DNA from: Zygnema cylindricum
Taxonomy: Eukaryota > Streptophyta > Zygnematophyceae > Zygnematales > Zygnemataceae
DNA: 64,000 bases
Assembly: GCA_037447655.1 (NCBI GenBank)
Contig: JBBHKE010001162.1
Location: 73,264-137,263 of the forward strand
Reading direction: 5' to 3'
Made by a program: the position numbers and the translations under genes. How positions within the stretch are numbered: position 1 is the first letter of the stretch; each line of letters opens with the position of its first letter. Shown piece by piece: positions 32,459-44,243 of the stretch. Under the pieces are notes generated by a model. That model did no database searches and had not been told where the DNA came from. It worked only from the letters and a program-made list of their open reading frames with translations.

Positions 32459-35400
32459 GACATATGTGCATGGATCACAGGTGGTTTACTAAATTGAAAA
32501 AAATTCCAACAGTTGAGATAGAGTACGGAGAAGGTAGAGTAAAAACCATAAGTCTTGTTGGATCGGTTGATTTAAAAGTTCTAGTTGATGGAAAGGCTTC
32601 AATTATAACTCTCTCAGATGTTCTTTACATTCCACAACTTAACAAAAATCTAGTTTCTACAACTATTCTATATGAAAAAGAATTGGACACAGGAACTAAG
32701 AAAGGAATCTTCACAACTAGCTTTGATAATGAGGTTTATTTCATAGCTGAAAAAGGTAATCAACGAATGTTCAAAATTGTACTTTGCAATGAAACGAGTG
32801 TTCTCTACTCGTGTGAAAGTAATATGATGCTTTGGCACAAGAGGTTGGGTCATGTGCATCTAGATAGATTAAAGAAAATGAAGAAAAATGGAATAGTGAA
32901 TGGAATTCAGTGTGGAGATGATAAGATCTCAGATGATTATAGTGGATGTGCCCAAGAGAAGATTTATAGACTCTCATTCCCAAAGGCATCCACATTTAGA
33001 AGAGAGAAAGTATTAGATCTTGTTCACACTGATTTTTGGGGACCAGCTAGGTATGCTTCACATGGGGGAAAAGTTGGATGCTAACCATTAAAAATGATTG
33101 GTATAAATACACTAAGGTATACGTTTTTCGACACAAGTCAGAGGTACTAAGATGTTTCAAAGAATAAAAAGTATGGAGTGAAAAATTACATGAAACCTCA
33201 ATAAAAGAGATAACAAGTGATAATGGGAAAGAATACACCTCAAAAGAATTTGAAAAATTTCTTAAAGAAAAAGGAATTCATCATGAGAAAACAGTTCCTT
33301 ATAATTTGGAACAAAATGGAGTAGCAGAATGAGTAAATAGAACTTTAGGAGATATGTCTAGAAGTATGCTAAGTGATGAAAAAATAGGATTGCAATTTTG
33401 GGCTGAGTCTATGAAATATGCTACCTTCATCAAAAATAGAGTGTTAACTTTGGCAAATAAGAAGGAAACTCCGTATGAAAGGTGGACAGGAAGAAAACCA
33501 GATTTGTCTAATTGAGAGTGTTCGAAAGTCAAGTCTAGAGTTTGGATTTCGATAAGACTAAATAAAAGTTAGAGAGAAGAGGGAAACCAGGATATCTTGT
33601 AGGATATGATGAGAGCACAAAAATATATCGAGTGTATGACTTGAAAAAGAGAGATATCATTTTGGTAAAAAACATAGTGGTGATGAATGAAGTGAAGTCT
33701 ATTGATCCATTCAAATTTAACAAAGAAGTCAAAATAAAATTTGAATCAGGTCAGTATTCTGACTTTGACTTTCGAAATGAAGAGAAGGAAGACGGGGACA
33801 AGGAAAAATCTGCAAATGTGTTAAAAGAGAAGGACAAAAGTACAACATCCGAGGTAACACCACAATTCGAAATGGAAACCGACAAGGAACTTGATCAAAC
33901 ACCGGAATTCGAAGATAGGGGAGATGAAAATCTTCCTAAACGAAATCCTAGGATGACTTCCATACCGACGTCATATTTTAAAAGAGGAAGAAAAAGTAGT
34001 AAACGGATTCAAGAAAGACATTTAAAAAAACAACTCACAAAGATGTCTCACCCTGAAGAACCTCAGACATACTTTGAGGCGATAAATACCCCAGAAAGCA
34101 GCCGGTGGATCATTGCTTTCATTGAAAAAATGGCCTCTTTCATGGAAGCCAATACATGGGAGTTGGTAGATTGTCCACCGAATATAAAACTGATTCGATA
34201 TAAGTGGGTTTTTAAGCTTAAACTAAACCCAAATAATACCATTGAAAGATATAAAGACAGGTTGGTTGCTAAAGGTTATACTAAGAAAGAAGGAATTGAC
34301 TATGAAGAAACCTTTGCACTTGTAGTCATATTTCCATCTGTCAGAATCCTCTTAAATTTAGCCGCAGCAGAAGATATGGAAATACATCAAATAGATATTA
34401 AAATTGCTTTTTTACATGGAGAGTTAGAAGAAGAGATCTACATGAGGCAACCAGAAGGATTTGTGGAAATAGGAGAAGAAAGCAAGGTATGCAAACTGTT
34501 AAAATCACTTTATGGTCTTATGTAAGCCCCACGACAATGGAACATTGGACGAAATTCTAACCGGTTTGTGATACATCAGAATAAGTTTATATCACTCATA
34601 TATCTATTTAAAGATGAAAATCGAGTGATAGTTATTGCTATTTATGTTGATGATTTGTTAGTCTTAAGCAAGTCCTTACATAAGATTAACAACCTCAAAC
34701 AGGATTTGAAAAGTCGGTTTGACATGAAAGATCTCGGCGAAGCAAAATACATTTTGGGGATTCACATGGAGAGGGATAGAGGGAATATAATTATAAGACT
34801 CACTCAAAGGAAAGATATCGGTAACATGCTATAAAATTTTTAGATCGAGAGAGCAAATGGGTGTACCACTCCCATGGATCTAAAAGAAACATCGAAGGGG
34901 AGTGAAGAGGAACGGATATTGATTTTGAATGATGAGATAGATGAGGAAGAAAAGAGGTTTATGGAAGGAATTCCTTATTGGCAAATTATAGGCAGTTTAA
35001 TTCACTTTATGAATTGTACACGTCCGGACATGGCTGTAGTAGTAGGTGTTCTCAAAAGAAGTCTAAATGAAACCCAGAAAAAGAGACTGGGAAACAACCA
35101 AAAGAGTGATGAGATATTTGGTGGGAACAAGGAAATTATGGTTGCATTTGGGAGGGGAGCACATTGACATCACCACTTGGAGTGATGCTAGTTATTGAGA
35201 TGTGCCTTTAAGACGATGTACAACTGGATATGTGTTGCAAATTAGATCTGGTGCATGCTGTTGGAGTAGCAAATAACAGAAAGTAGTAGCTCATTCCACT
35301 ATGGAGGCTGAGTACATGGCTTCCTGTGCTACCACCAAAGAATTAATGTGGGTAAAATCTCTCCTCGATAAACTTGGGTTCATAAAACCGCGGACTCACA

Positions 35401-35639
35401 ATGTCGTTTGTGATAATCAAACAACTATTTTTATTGCAACTAGTCCAAAACACCATTTCAAAGCTAAACATATGGATATAAGACTAAACTTTGTTAAAGA
35501 AAAGGTTGAGAATAAAATAATTAAACTAGTTTATAAAAGAGACAAAGAGATGATTGCGGACATGATGACAAAACTAGTGCCTTCCCATAAGTTGATTTAT
35601 TGCAGAGAATATTGTGGACTTAAATTAAAAGTTGACTAA
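32459..35639 (+). pseudogene. Pol of E1 (end of protease to RNase H)
   Basis: Continues the protease cut at 19235. Frame 32449-33084 holds MCMDHRWFTKLKKIPTVEIEYG, LSDVLYIPQLNKNLVS, LWHKRLGHVHLDRLKKM, CSGCAQEKIYRLSFP and VLDLVHTDFWGPA (first catalytic Asp present). The integrase core to about 33630 is broken by stops. Frame 33632-34525 carries the integrase tail and RT blocks [17 protein letters not shown] and MRQPEGFVEIGEESKVCKLLKSLYGL. YVDDLLVLSKS is at about 34640. RNase H (35301-35639) has MEAEYMASC, VVCDNQTT and KHMDIRLNF. Stops fall near 33330, 34525, 34830, 35200 and 35275. It is AT-richer than A1, consistent with a separate subfamily. Confidence 0.87.
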
Positions 35640-35652
35640 GAATTAAGGGGAG

Positions 35653-36550
35653 TGTTGAAAAGAAGTAATTAATATTCATTTCTTAATTTATACACTAGAG
35701 AGAAGAGAGAGAGAGAGAGAGGCACCATGGCTGCCCATATAGTCAGAAAGAAACAGGCAGACAGGCAGATAGACTGAAACATGACCAAAATGCGGCCTTG
35801 GATAAGATTTGATCCTTGGTGATCGCCCTACAACATAGACGTAATCCTTATCCATTAATGCGTTAAAAAACCATACACCTATGTGGTTTGATATTTATTT
35901 AAATCGTTATTCAACGTGACTTTCACTCAAAGAGACTAAATTGACGAAACAACACATATACACAACGGCGCTCGCGGACATGAATCTAACTGTGTAAAAT
36001 ATATGATCGGACGGGCGTCGTCGTCGCCGCCAAACCCGAGTGAATCTTTGACGGCTTTTGAACATAAGTGCCCGCTTTGCCACGTGAAGCCACATCATTG
36101 AACGTCGAAAAATAAGGGAGGAGGAACGATGTCTCCCAAGCTGACAAGTGTCAACCAAAGGCCATGTTGTACAATGGTTGTACAATAAGTACAATCGACC
36201 ATTGTACCTTCTTGTACTATACACTCTTCTGATTGGTCTACGGTACAATAGTAGGTAGTTGTGAGTACGAGTTTAGAGACTTAGCGTTTTTGAGGCGCCA
36301 CTCTCCAAGTGACCTTTTGTATTTATAGGCCATCTTTGGCCAACCATAACTTACCGCTCAGGGGAGCAAATTCAATGATTCCTTTTGTTTTTAACTCAGC
36401 GGAGTCTTGTCCTCACACGATGAGGGTGGTCAAAGTATTTGTGTCCCTTTGTAGCACCTATTCAGTGGGAAAGTGGAAGGTGAAAATATTATCTTAGAGG
36501 CTTTACATAGGTTGCTTATTCTGTGGGAAAATCGAGGCCAAAGAATTTTA
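35653..36550 (+). mobile_element. 3' LTR of E1 (898 bp)
   Basis: TGTTGAAAAGAAGTAATTAAT to AAAGAATTTTA, preceded by the tract AATTAAGGGGAG. It shares the GTACAATAAGTACAATCGACC motif (about 36181) with the 5' LTR. I could not find a clean target duplication for E1. Confidence 0.85.
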
Positions 36551-36647
36551 GTTGTGCAAAGTAGGAAATATATTTTTATCTTAGAGGGCGTATAATAGTC
36601 TACCAATTCTGTAGGTCAATGGCGATCATAGAATCATAGGTTATAGG
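36551..36647 (+). mobile_element. LTR H, right end, plus start of its primer site
   Basis: Sequence resumes with GTTGTGCAAAGTAGGAAATA and reaches the usual LTR end context GTCAATGGCGATCATAGAATCATA, then GGTTATAGG, a truncated primer site. LTR I starts at 36648. So H was a 5' LTR split by E1, and its own gag region was then cut by I. Confidence 0.65.
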
Positions 36648-36838
36648 TGTTGAAATTAAAGGTTTACTTAGGTATTTTCTAGGTTACTTAATTGACTTAA
36701 ATAGGAGAAGGAAAAAGCAGAGGTAGCCTGCTTCTAACTTCTCTCTCTAGCCCCCATACCTGCCGTAGTCACTAAAGGCTGTAGAGGAAGCTAGAGCCAT
36801 GGCTGCATATGCTTCCCCTAGAGTTAGAAGGCAGCCCT
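36648..36838 (+). mobile_element. LTR fragment I
   Basis: TGTTGAAATTAAAGGTTTAC, then TATTTTCTAGGTTAC, CTGCCGTAGTCACTAAAGG and GAGCCATGGCTGCAT: the first 190 bp of an A-type LTR. It stops where minus-strand LTR J begins. The rest of I is not found on the far side of the stack. Confidence 0.7.
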
Positions 36839-37281
36839 TGAAACTCTGTGACCTCCATTGGTCCTCACAGTAGGCAGCTCTCAAAAAGCTTATCTAGTTA
36901 GTGCCGACTCCAAGTTGATACAAACCCAAATGATTGACCCCTTGACAATCAAAATCCTTATACAACTTCACCCTTGTGAATTAAGACTTTCTGTGTGCTC
37001 AGTTCCACCACAGAATGCAAAGTTAGAATATGAGTTTTGGACACATTCACCCACTTTGAATTTCCTCTAGATATACGGCCATCCTAGCAGCCAAAATCTC
37101 TAACCAACATCATCTCGTGTAGCATGGACTCCTTTGAGTCCGCAGCAAAAAGAATCACTGAAAATGGTTTACTGAGTGAGTTTTTATTAAATGGCAAAGT
37201 TTGCCGATTTATATAGATGCTCTCTGGGAGAGAGGTGGCTACCTACGAAAATGTTCTAAGTCCTAACACCCCTCTCTAAAT
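36839..37281 (-). mobile_element. LTR fragment J
   Basis: Read on the minus strand, its 3' end is ACCAATGGAGGTCACAGAGTTTCA and it contains TTTATATAAATCGGC and GAGAGAGGTGGCTACC. The 5' part is missing because element B is inserted at 37282. Confidence 0.75.
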
Positions 37282-37978
37282 TGTTAAAATCACTAGATTA
37301 AGGGGAGGTATTTTCTAGGTCTTAATTAGTTAAAATAGCTAAAAGAAAAGCATAGGCAGCTTGCCTTCACCATCTCTCTCTAGCCCCCATACTTGTTGTA
37401 GTCACTAAAAGAGAGAGAGGGTGGTTGAGCCATGGCTGCCTCAGCTCCATAGGAAGGACTAAAGAGTGACCTTAGTCACTCTCAACAAAAAGGTTGTGTC
37501 CGGCAGGACTTGAACCTCCGACCGGCAGAGCGAGGCGTAGCCGTCAGCTCTTACCGGTTTCTCGTAGTAGTCCGTTAGGATATATAGGGTTTGATTTCTA
37601 TTTAAACATTAGTTAGATAATTAATCCGATTAACAAAATAACAAAGTGCGGACATAGAAACTTGTTGACTTTTAGTAGGCACGAAACAAATGTACCGGAC
37701 ATTTGTTTTTGAATGTCGAACATTTAAAGCCAGTTTGGATCTAACGGCCCTCATCATCGGCGAGATCGTGTAATGGCGTCTTGGCAGTTTTTGGACGTGA
37801 CATGTGTTGTTTTGGAAACCTTGAGTTCTCCCTATATCTTGCTGCTATGCTGCCATGCTGCGCTAAGTCTGACATCGCAGCTAGAAACCTTGAGCACTCT
37901 ACACTTGTTGCTGTGTTGCTATGTTGCTCGGATCTGACATCGCAGCTGCGCTGCTCTAATATCACAACTGCGCTGACA

Positions 37979-38040
37979 AATCATAGCAGTCATAGCAGTC
38001 ATAGCAGTCGTAGCAGAGTCATAGCAACTATAGCAGTCTG
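37979..38040. repeat. 9-bp TCATAGCAG repeat in the C LTR
   Basis: Tandem ATAGCAGTC / GTAGCAGAG units, about seven, repeated at the same place in the 3' LTR (about 43254-43315). Confidence 0.8.
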
Positions 38041-38490
38041 CGTAACAAAGGTGTTCTGAATATAAGTCAGTTTGTGTGAAGATAAATTGACGAGGACATG
38101 ATTTAGTGAGTATGTAAACTCGAAAGGGAGTACACAGATTTGGTGCACTCCAGACACACGTGTCGGTCCGTGAGAAAGTCAAGTTTGGTTGTTCTAGAAG
38201 AAAAGGTACAGTTAAATTTGAGGACCAAAGTTACATGTGGAGGTTTATCTTCGGTGATGAAAGAATACGTGGATAGCGGACGGAACCCGCCGTCATTTTT
38301 GGAAGAGAAGTATTGACTGTACCGTCATTTCAGCGGACGAACTTTAACCGCGTACTATTTCATTTCTAGCTGCTGTCTGATTGGTGGAAATAATTATGTG
38401 CATTCGACGGTGGGATTTTGTAAATGAAGAGTAGTGTACCAATTGACCACGCTAGTTGTAGTAAAGTGTGATCAACCGTAGGCTCACTTG

Positions 38491-38500
38491 TATATATAGG
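38491..38500 (+). promoter_or_regulatory. TATA box, element C 5' LTR
   Basis: TATATATAGG followed by ACTTATATTACTTTAG; identical at 43765-43774 in the 3' LTR. Confidence 0.65.
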
Positions 38501-38758
38501 ACTTATATTACTTTAGAAAAAGTAGGATTGTTGTGTAGGAAAAACTGCGAAGCAGTTTTTTGGGTGTGTTTGAATTATAAGATCACTGTGATCTTTTGGC
38601 GGAACTTTGTGAAATTCTGCTTGTGGTTTCTTTGGTGTATATGTTATATTGTGGCAAATTTGCAGACCTAGGGTGTGTCTGGTTTGCTTGGGGCTTCATT
38701 GTGAAGTTGGTTGTTTGTGGGATTTCGTGAGAGTTTCCTCTTTGCACAATTGATTATC

Positions 38759-39765
38759 ATGGCAACTGCCGGTGCTTCTTCATCTTCTTCAGTGGCACCA
38801 GCTGCCTCAAATCAACAGGTCACGGGCCCTCCCTCACGGATGTCGGTGTTTAATGGGCAAAAGTATCTTTATTGGGCGGATTTGACTAAGTCTTATTTGA
38901 AACAAGTGAAATTATATGATGTGATTTCTGGTATTCTTCCACATACGGATCCGGACTTTGGAAAGAAAAACGAAGATGCATTGCATGTGTTGAAGTTACT
39001 TTTGTCAAAAGATCTTAACATGACATATATCAATATCTCTACGGCATCTGAAATATGGAAGGCCTTGAGTGAATCTTATGTCTTAGCTAATGAGCAGAAT
39101 GAGGTTGTTACTGCCGGATAAATTTGGGACTATAAATATACTGGGGGTGACATTAACTGATATTGTAATTGCTTGAAACTTCTATTATTGGAGAATGCAT
39201 GTTCTGGGGGGAGTTTTCCTCCTAATCATAAAGCTATGATTCTAATGAGAGGGCTTCCTACTCAATATAGAGGAGCAGCAGAGCAGCTAAGATGGTTAGA
39301 GAAGAGTAAATGGAATATAGCAGTAGCTCACGCTTATATCCTAGACGAAGTGGCAACTCAGATAGCATTAAATGGTGGTCAATCAGTGGTGGCTTACAAT
39401 GCACAAACATATAAGTCGGCTGGTTTTTCTGGAAACAGAAACTTTACCCCCAATCCGAATTATAGGCAATATGATAGGTGTGTCTATTGCTTTGGTCAAG
39501 GTCATGTTATCCGGCTGTGTACGGTATTTATAAAAGCGTGTGAAACAGGAATTTATCGTGCGGGATGGAGGGTGCGATCGGAGGAATCATCACCAAAATT
39601 TCCGACATCAAAACTGCCGATTAAAAATGCGGCGTTCCTTGTGTTTGATGAGACGTCACAAGATGAACTACCGGAAGGAAAGGAAGACGTGGTCAGATTT
39701 TTGCAATCGGATGATGACGAATTCTTTGCTCTTGCAAAAGATCTCATGGAGGGACCTCGAGAGAA
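38759..39765 (+). pseudogene. gag of copia element C
   Basis: ATG 38759 is inside the LTR; the first 19 codons (MATAGASSSSSVAPAA...) are LTR sequence, and the primer site encodes part of QQVTGPPSR. The frame runs to a TAA at 39119, then a shift leads into 39173-40024. The capsid-like part shows the usual copia pattern (VFNGQKYLYWADLTKSYL, SEIWKALSESY, ILMRGLPTQYRGA). The zinc knuckle CVYCFGQGHVIRLC is complete (CCHC). Gag would assemble the particle and package RNA. One stop and one frameshift separate this copy from an open frame. Confidence 0.87.
38818..38832 (+). other. Primer-binding site of C (diverged)
   Basis: GGTCACGGGCCCTCC follows LTR end AACA. It keeps GGT.A.GGGCCC of the tRNA-iMet complement and encodes VTGPP in the same frame in which A encodes VMGPP. 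Confidence 0.65.
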
Positions 39766-41159
39766 CGGATGGATTATGGACTCCGGATGCTCCTCCCACA
39801 TGTGTAGCAACCGGGCTTACTTCAAAACGCTTACTCCAATTCCCACTCGTCGGATTTATTACGCGGATGACAGCGGTGTGGAGGCTACGGCAAAGGGAAG
39901 CGTGGAGTTAGCATGTGACATCAATGGTCAGATTGTAAAGAGAACCTTGCATGATGTTCTCTATATCGAAAAGTTTACAAAAAAAATTGTTTTCCACTTC
40001 GGTAGCAGAAATGAAAGGTTTTGAAATTTTACAAAAGAATGGGAAAAAGGTAGTAAGCGAAAATGGGAAGGTAGCTTTGGTACGAACTAGAGGCCCAAAC
40101 TTGTTGTACCGGATAGACTTGGCTAATGAAATTGACTTTGCATACTCTAGTGTCCTTCTGGAAAATGTTTTGTGGCATAAAAGGCTCGGTCATGTTCATC
40201 ATGAAAGGCTTGATAAAATGGTAAAGTAAAATATGATAGATGGTGTTAAATTAGGACAAACAGATTCCCATGTATGTGATGGATGTGCTTTGGGAAAACT
40301 TCATAAGCTGCCACTACCTCAGACAGCGGATAACCGGGCAACGAATTTGCTGCAAATTATTCATTCGGATGTGTGGGGGCCATCAAAAGTTCCTTCACTC
40401 ACTGGCAACCGGTTTTTGGTCACTTTTACGGATGACTTCTCAAGATATAGGAAGGTTTATTTTATGAAAGAAAAGAGTGAAGTGCTCACTCACTCTAAGC
40501 ATTTTCGGGTATGGGCCGAAAAACTTCATGGGAAACCGATCCTTTCCCTTCGGTCCGACAACGGACGGGAATATATTTCTCATACATTTTCTGAATATTT
40601 AAAAGACAATGGCATTTCTCAGCAATTTACAGTTTCTTATACTCCGGAACAGAATGGAGTATCCGAAAGACTCAACCGAACTCTAACAGAAAGTGCTAAA
40701 TCTATGTTACAAGATAAGGGAATAGATTTCAAATTTTGGGGTGAAGCTTTCTCGTGTGCGTCGTATATTAGAAATAGAATAGAGACTAGAGCAGTAAAAG
40801 GGAAAACACCATATGAAGTGTGGACCGGAAGAAAACCGAATGTTAGTCACTTCAAGGTTTTTGGGAGTAAATGTTTTATTTTGGATAATCTCCCTATTTC
40901 TTAGCTTAGTCCGAAATCGATTCCAAGAATTTTTATGGGTTATGATGATGAATCCGTGGGCTATAGAGTATTTAATAGGGATACGAATACTCTTCAGACT
41001 GCTAGAAATATTCAGGTTAAAGAAGAGAGCAGATTGGTAGATGTTTTTGGTATGACATATTTTGAAAAAGATTCCAAAATAAAAGAATATGTTGTTTTTG
41101 AAAGTGTTCCTCTCACTTCTTCTAGTCCCACTTTGGACCCTCCGGCTGGTCCCCTTGTG

Positions 41160-41215
41160 GAGAATCCTCCTCCTCCACCACCTCCTCCTCCTCCACCACC
41201 TCCTCCTCGGCGACA
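41160..41215 (+). repeat. CCT/CCA proline-codon run in C Pol
   Basis: CCTCCTCCACCACCTCCTCC-type repeats encode about 14 prolines between the integrase and RT domains. Confidence 0.85.
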
Positions 41216-41279
41216 ACCTACGGATCCAACAATTCCAGCCTCAGATTTTCCGGGGGGAAAAAGGCAAAGCAGCAGGCTG

Positions 41280-41470
41280 CGAAACTGCGAAGCTGCTCTA
41301 TTTTCCGTCGGTTCAGTGGATCTGAATGAAAACTGCGACGCTGCGAAACTACGAAGCTGCGATGTTGCGAAGCTGCAAAGCTGCGACGTTGCGAAATTGC
41401 GAAGCCGCGATGCTGCGAAGCTGCAAAGCTGCGACGCTGCGAAATTGCGAAGCTGCGAAACTGCTCTATT
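41280..41470 (+). repeat. 24-bp coding repeat in C Pol
   Basis: Roughly seven units of GCGAAGCTGC AAAGCTGCGA-type sequence encode an 8-residue repeat (SCDAAKLR, SCDVAKLQ, SRDAAKLQ). It sits where other copies have only a short Ser/Lys linker between integrase and RT. It stays in frame with both flanks. Confidence 0.88.
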
Positions 41471-41594
41471 ATCTGCCAGCATGATGGAACCGGTCACAAT
41501 ACAGGAAGCCTTTTCAGCTCCGGAAAAAGATCAATGGATCGCTGCGGCTAACGATGAAATGCGATCGATAATAGAGGCTCAAACTTGGTAGCTT

Positions 41595-42940
41595 GTGGAG
41601 CTTCCACCAGACCGAAAAGCCATCTGCTGTAAGTGGGTCTTTAAGCTAAAGTTGAATCCAGATAACTCTATTGAAAGATATAAGGCTAGGCTTGTTGCTA
41701 AAGGCTATAGTTTTAAGGAGGGAATTGACTATGAAGAGACTTTCTCTCTGGTTGTCCGGTTTCCAACTGTTAGAATTTTGTTATCCTTAGCGACCATTGA
41801 GAATATGGAACTACATCAAATGGATGTTAAGACAGCTTTCTTGCATGGAGATTTAGAGGAAGTAATTTATATGAAGCAGCCTGAAAGGTATGAAGAGACT
41901 GGAAAAGAAAATCTGGTCTGTAAACTGTTGAAATCCTTGTATGGTTTGAAGCAGGCTCCACGTCCGTGGAACGAAAAACTAGATGACTTTCTAACCAGTC
42001 TAGGATTTGTTAGGATTAGCTCAGATCACTCAGTCTATGTTATGGAAGGGAAAGATGGGATTATGTACATTGAGGTATTTGTAGATGATTTGCTGTTGTT
42101 AAGCAAGTCATTAAATGAAATAAATAAAATAAAGGGATCCTTGAATTCAAGATTTGAGATGAAAGACTTAGGTGAGGCAAAGTATATTCTTGGAATTCAA
42201 GTAGAAAGGGATAGAGATAGGAGAACAATCCATCTAACGCAGCGTGAAGCGATAGGAAATTTGCTTGAAAAGTTTGGCATGGCAGAGGGAAACAAAAGTG
42301 CCACTCCCATGGAATTTAAGCAGAAAGTGGAAGGCATGGAGACCAATGGAGGAATCATTTTTGACGATACCTTGGAGTCAGGGGAGGCAGATTTTATGGC
42401 CACCATTCCATACTGGCAGATTGTTGGTAGCCTAATTTACTTCATGAACTGCACAAGGCCGGATATTGCGGCAGTAGTTGGCGCTTTGAGTCGAAGTTTT
42501 CAAAATCCAAGAAAAACAGATTGGGAGGCCGCAAAGAGGGTTCTTCAGTACCTTCTAGGAACACGCGATCTTAGACTTGCTCTCGGTGGAGATGAAGTCA
42601 AAATTCAGACATGGAGCGATGCTAGCGATAGAGACATGCCAAGCCGCCGTTCCACCACTGGATTCATTTTGAAGATTGGAACTGGAACATGCAGCTAGAG
42701 CAGCAAGCTTCAAAAGGTAACAGCTCAGTCTACAATGGAGGCTGAATATATGGCAGCAAGCTCAGCTGTCAAGGAGTTACTATGGGTGAAGTCGGTCCTC
42801 CAAGAACTTCATTTTATGCAATCCGGACCTCAAATAGTGTGGTGTGACAACCAAGCAGCTATTGCGATTGAATCCAACCCGAGTCATCACTTCAAAAGCA
42901 AGCACATTGACATCAAGCTGCATTTTGTAAGAGTATAGGT
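41595..42940 (+). pseudogene. Reverse transcriptase and RNase H of element C
   Basis: One open stretch 41595-42698 covers all [70 protein letters not shown] and the catalytic IEVFVDDLLLLSKS (FVDD). It continues to YFMNCTRPDIAAVVGALSRS and RNase H TWSDASDRDMPSRRSTTGFI. A TAG at 42696 replaces the W of CSWSS. RNase H resumes at 42735 with MEAEYMAASSAVKELLWVKSV, WCDNQAAIAIE and KHIDIKLHFVR, and a second TAG falls at 42936. This is the best preserved RT in the window, with full-length RT motifs and no internal stop. Confidence 0.9.
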
Positions 42941-43086
42941 GATGAACAAAATTTTAAAGCTAAGTTATCTTTCGGATGAAAGATGGTAGCAGATATGATG
43001 ACTAAGTCTTTACCTGCACCTAAGTTGAAGTTATGTAGAGAGGAATGTGGACTCAGTGGCTAAGAGAGTCTAAAGGTTTAGGGGAG

Positions 43087-44091
43087 TGCTATTTTGGAAA
43101 CCTCGAGTTCTCTCTATATCTTGCTGCCATGCTGCGCTAAGTCTGACATCGCAGCTAGAAACCTTGAGCACTCTACAGTTGTTGCTGTGTTGCTATGCTG
43201 CTCTGATCTGACATCGCAGCTGCGCTGCTCTAATATCACAGTTGCGCTGATAGATCATAGCAGTCATAGCAGTCATAGCAGTCGTAGCAGAGTCATAGCA
43301 ACTATAGCAGTCTGCGTAAGAAAGGTGTTCTGAATATAAGTTAGTTTGTGTGAAGATAAATTGACGATGACATGATTTAGTGAGTATGTAAACTCGAAAG
43401 GGAGTACACAGATTTGGTGCACTCCAGACACACGTGTCGGTCCGTGAGAAAGTCAAGTTTGGTTGTTCTAGAAGAAAAGGTACAGTTACATTTGAGGACC
43501 AAAGTTACATGTGGAGGTTTATCTTCGGTGATGAAAGAATACGTGGATAGCGGACGGAAACCGCCGTCATTTTTGGAAGAGAAGTATTGACTAAACCGTC
43601 ATTTCAGCGGACGAACTTTAACCGCGTACTATTTCATTTCTAGCTGTTGTCTGATTGGTAGAAATAATTATGTGCATTCGACGGTGGGATTTTGTAAATG
43701 AAGAGTAGTGTACCAATTGACCACGCTAGTTGTAGTACAGTGTGATCAACCGTAGGCTCACTTGTATATATAGGACTTATATTACTTTAGAAAAAGTAGG
43801 ATTGTTGTGTAGGAAAAACTGCGAAGCAGTTTTTTGGGTGTGTTTGAATTATAAGATCACTGTAATCTTTTGGCGGAACTTTGTGAAATTCTGCTTGTGG
43901 TTTCTTTGGTGTATATGTTATATTGTGGCAAATTTGCAGACCTAGGGTGTGTCTGGTTTGCTTGGGGCTTCATTGTGAAGTTGGTTGTTTGTGGGATTTC
44001 GTGAGAGTTTCCTCTTTGCACAATTGATTATCATGGCAACTGCCGGTGCTTCTTCATCTTCTTCAGTGGCACCAGCTGCCTCAAATCAACA
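43087..44091 (+). mobile_element. 3' LTR of element C (1005 bp)
   Basis: TGCTATTTTGGAAACC to TCAAATCAACA, preceded by the tract TTAGGGGAG. It repeats the 5' LTR almost base for base, including the TCATAGCAG repeats, the TATA box and the first gag codons, and is followed by TCATG. Confidence 0.93.
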
Positions 44092-44205
44092 TCATGACCT
44101 AGAGACACGTGGCTAGGTATCATTGAGAAGAGGAAATCACGAAGCACATGAGAACGAGTCTGAAAGAGACAAACGTCTATTCCATAGCCTTGTCGTACAC
44201 AGGCC

Positions 44206-44243
44206 GTACAGAAAGTACATCGACTTTAGTACCTTTTTGTACT
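44206..44243. promoter_or_regulatory. Inverted GTAC motif in B LTR
   Basis: GTACAGAAAGTACATCGAC then TAGTACCTTTTTGTAC; the 5' arm is the unmutated consensus. Confidence 0.6.

Larger units (their letters stand above)
37805..38817 (+). mobile_element. 5' LTR of copia element C (1013 bp)
   Basis: TGTTGTTTTGGAAACC to GCCTCAAATCAACA. It is near-identical to the 3' LTR 43087-44091 (1005 bp), so C is one of the youngest insertions. Target copies are ACATG (37800-37804) and TCATG (44092-44096), one mismatch. It contains a run of 9-bp TCATAGCAG repeats (37979-38040), the TATA box TATATATAGG at 38491, and the gag ATG at 38759. Confidence 0.93.
39766..41590 (+). pseudogene. Protease and integrase region of element C Pol
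   Basis: Protease WIMDSGCSSHMC (DSG) at about 39770. After a frameshift near 40000 come LWHKRLGHVHHERLDKM, a TAA at 40227, then CDGCALGKLHKLPLP, completing the integrase HHCC finger. The core has IIHSDVWGP, LRSDNGREY and PEQNGVSERLNRT, so the D, D, E catalytic set is complete. A stop lies at 40902. The tail (40935-41591) has VFNRDTN and then a proline run of 14 residues and an 8-residue repeat (41280-41470) before EPVTIQEAFSAPEKDQW. It ends at a TAG (41589) where relatives have TWEL. Confidence 0.87.

Noticed and set aside
15799-36555. Target duplication for E1
   Set aside because: TATTC before the 5' LTR and GTTGT after the 3' LTR do not match; the ends are mutated and I could not place them confidently.
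41012-41497. Minus-strand 161-codon reading frame
   Set aside because: It is the shadow of the proline run and 24-bp repeat in element C Pol.
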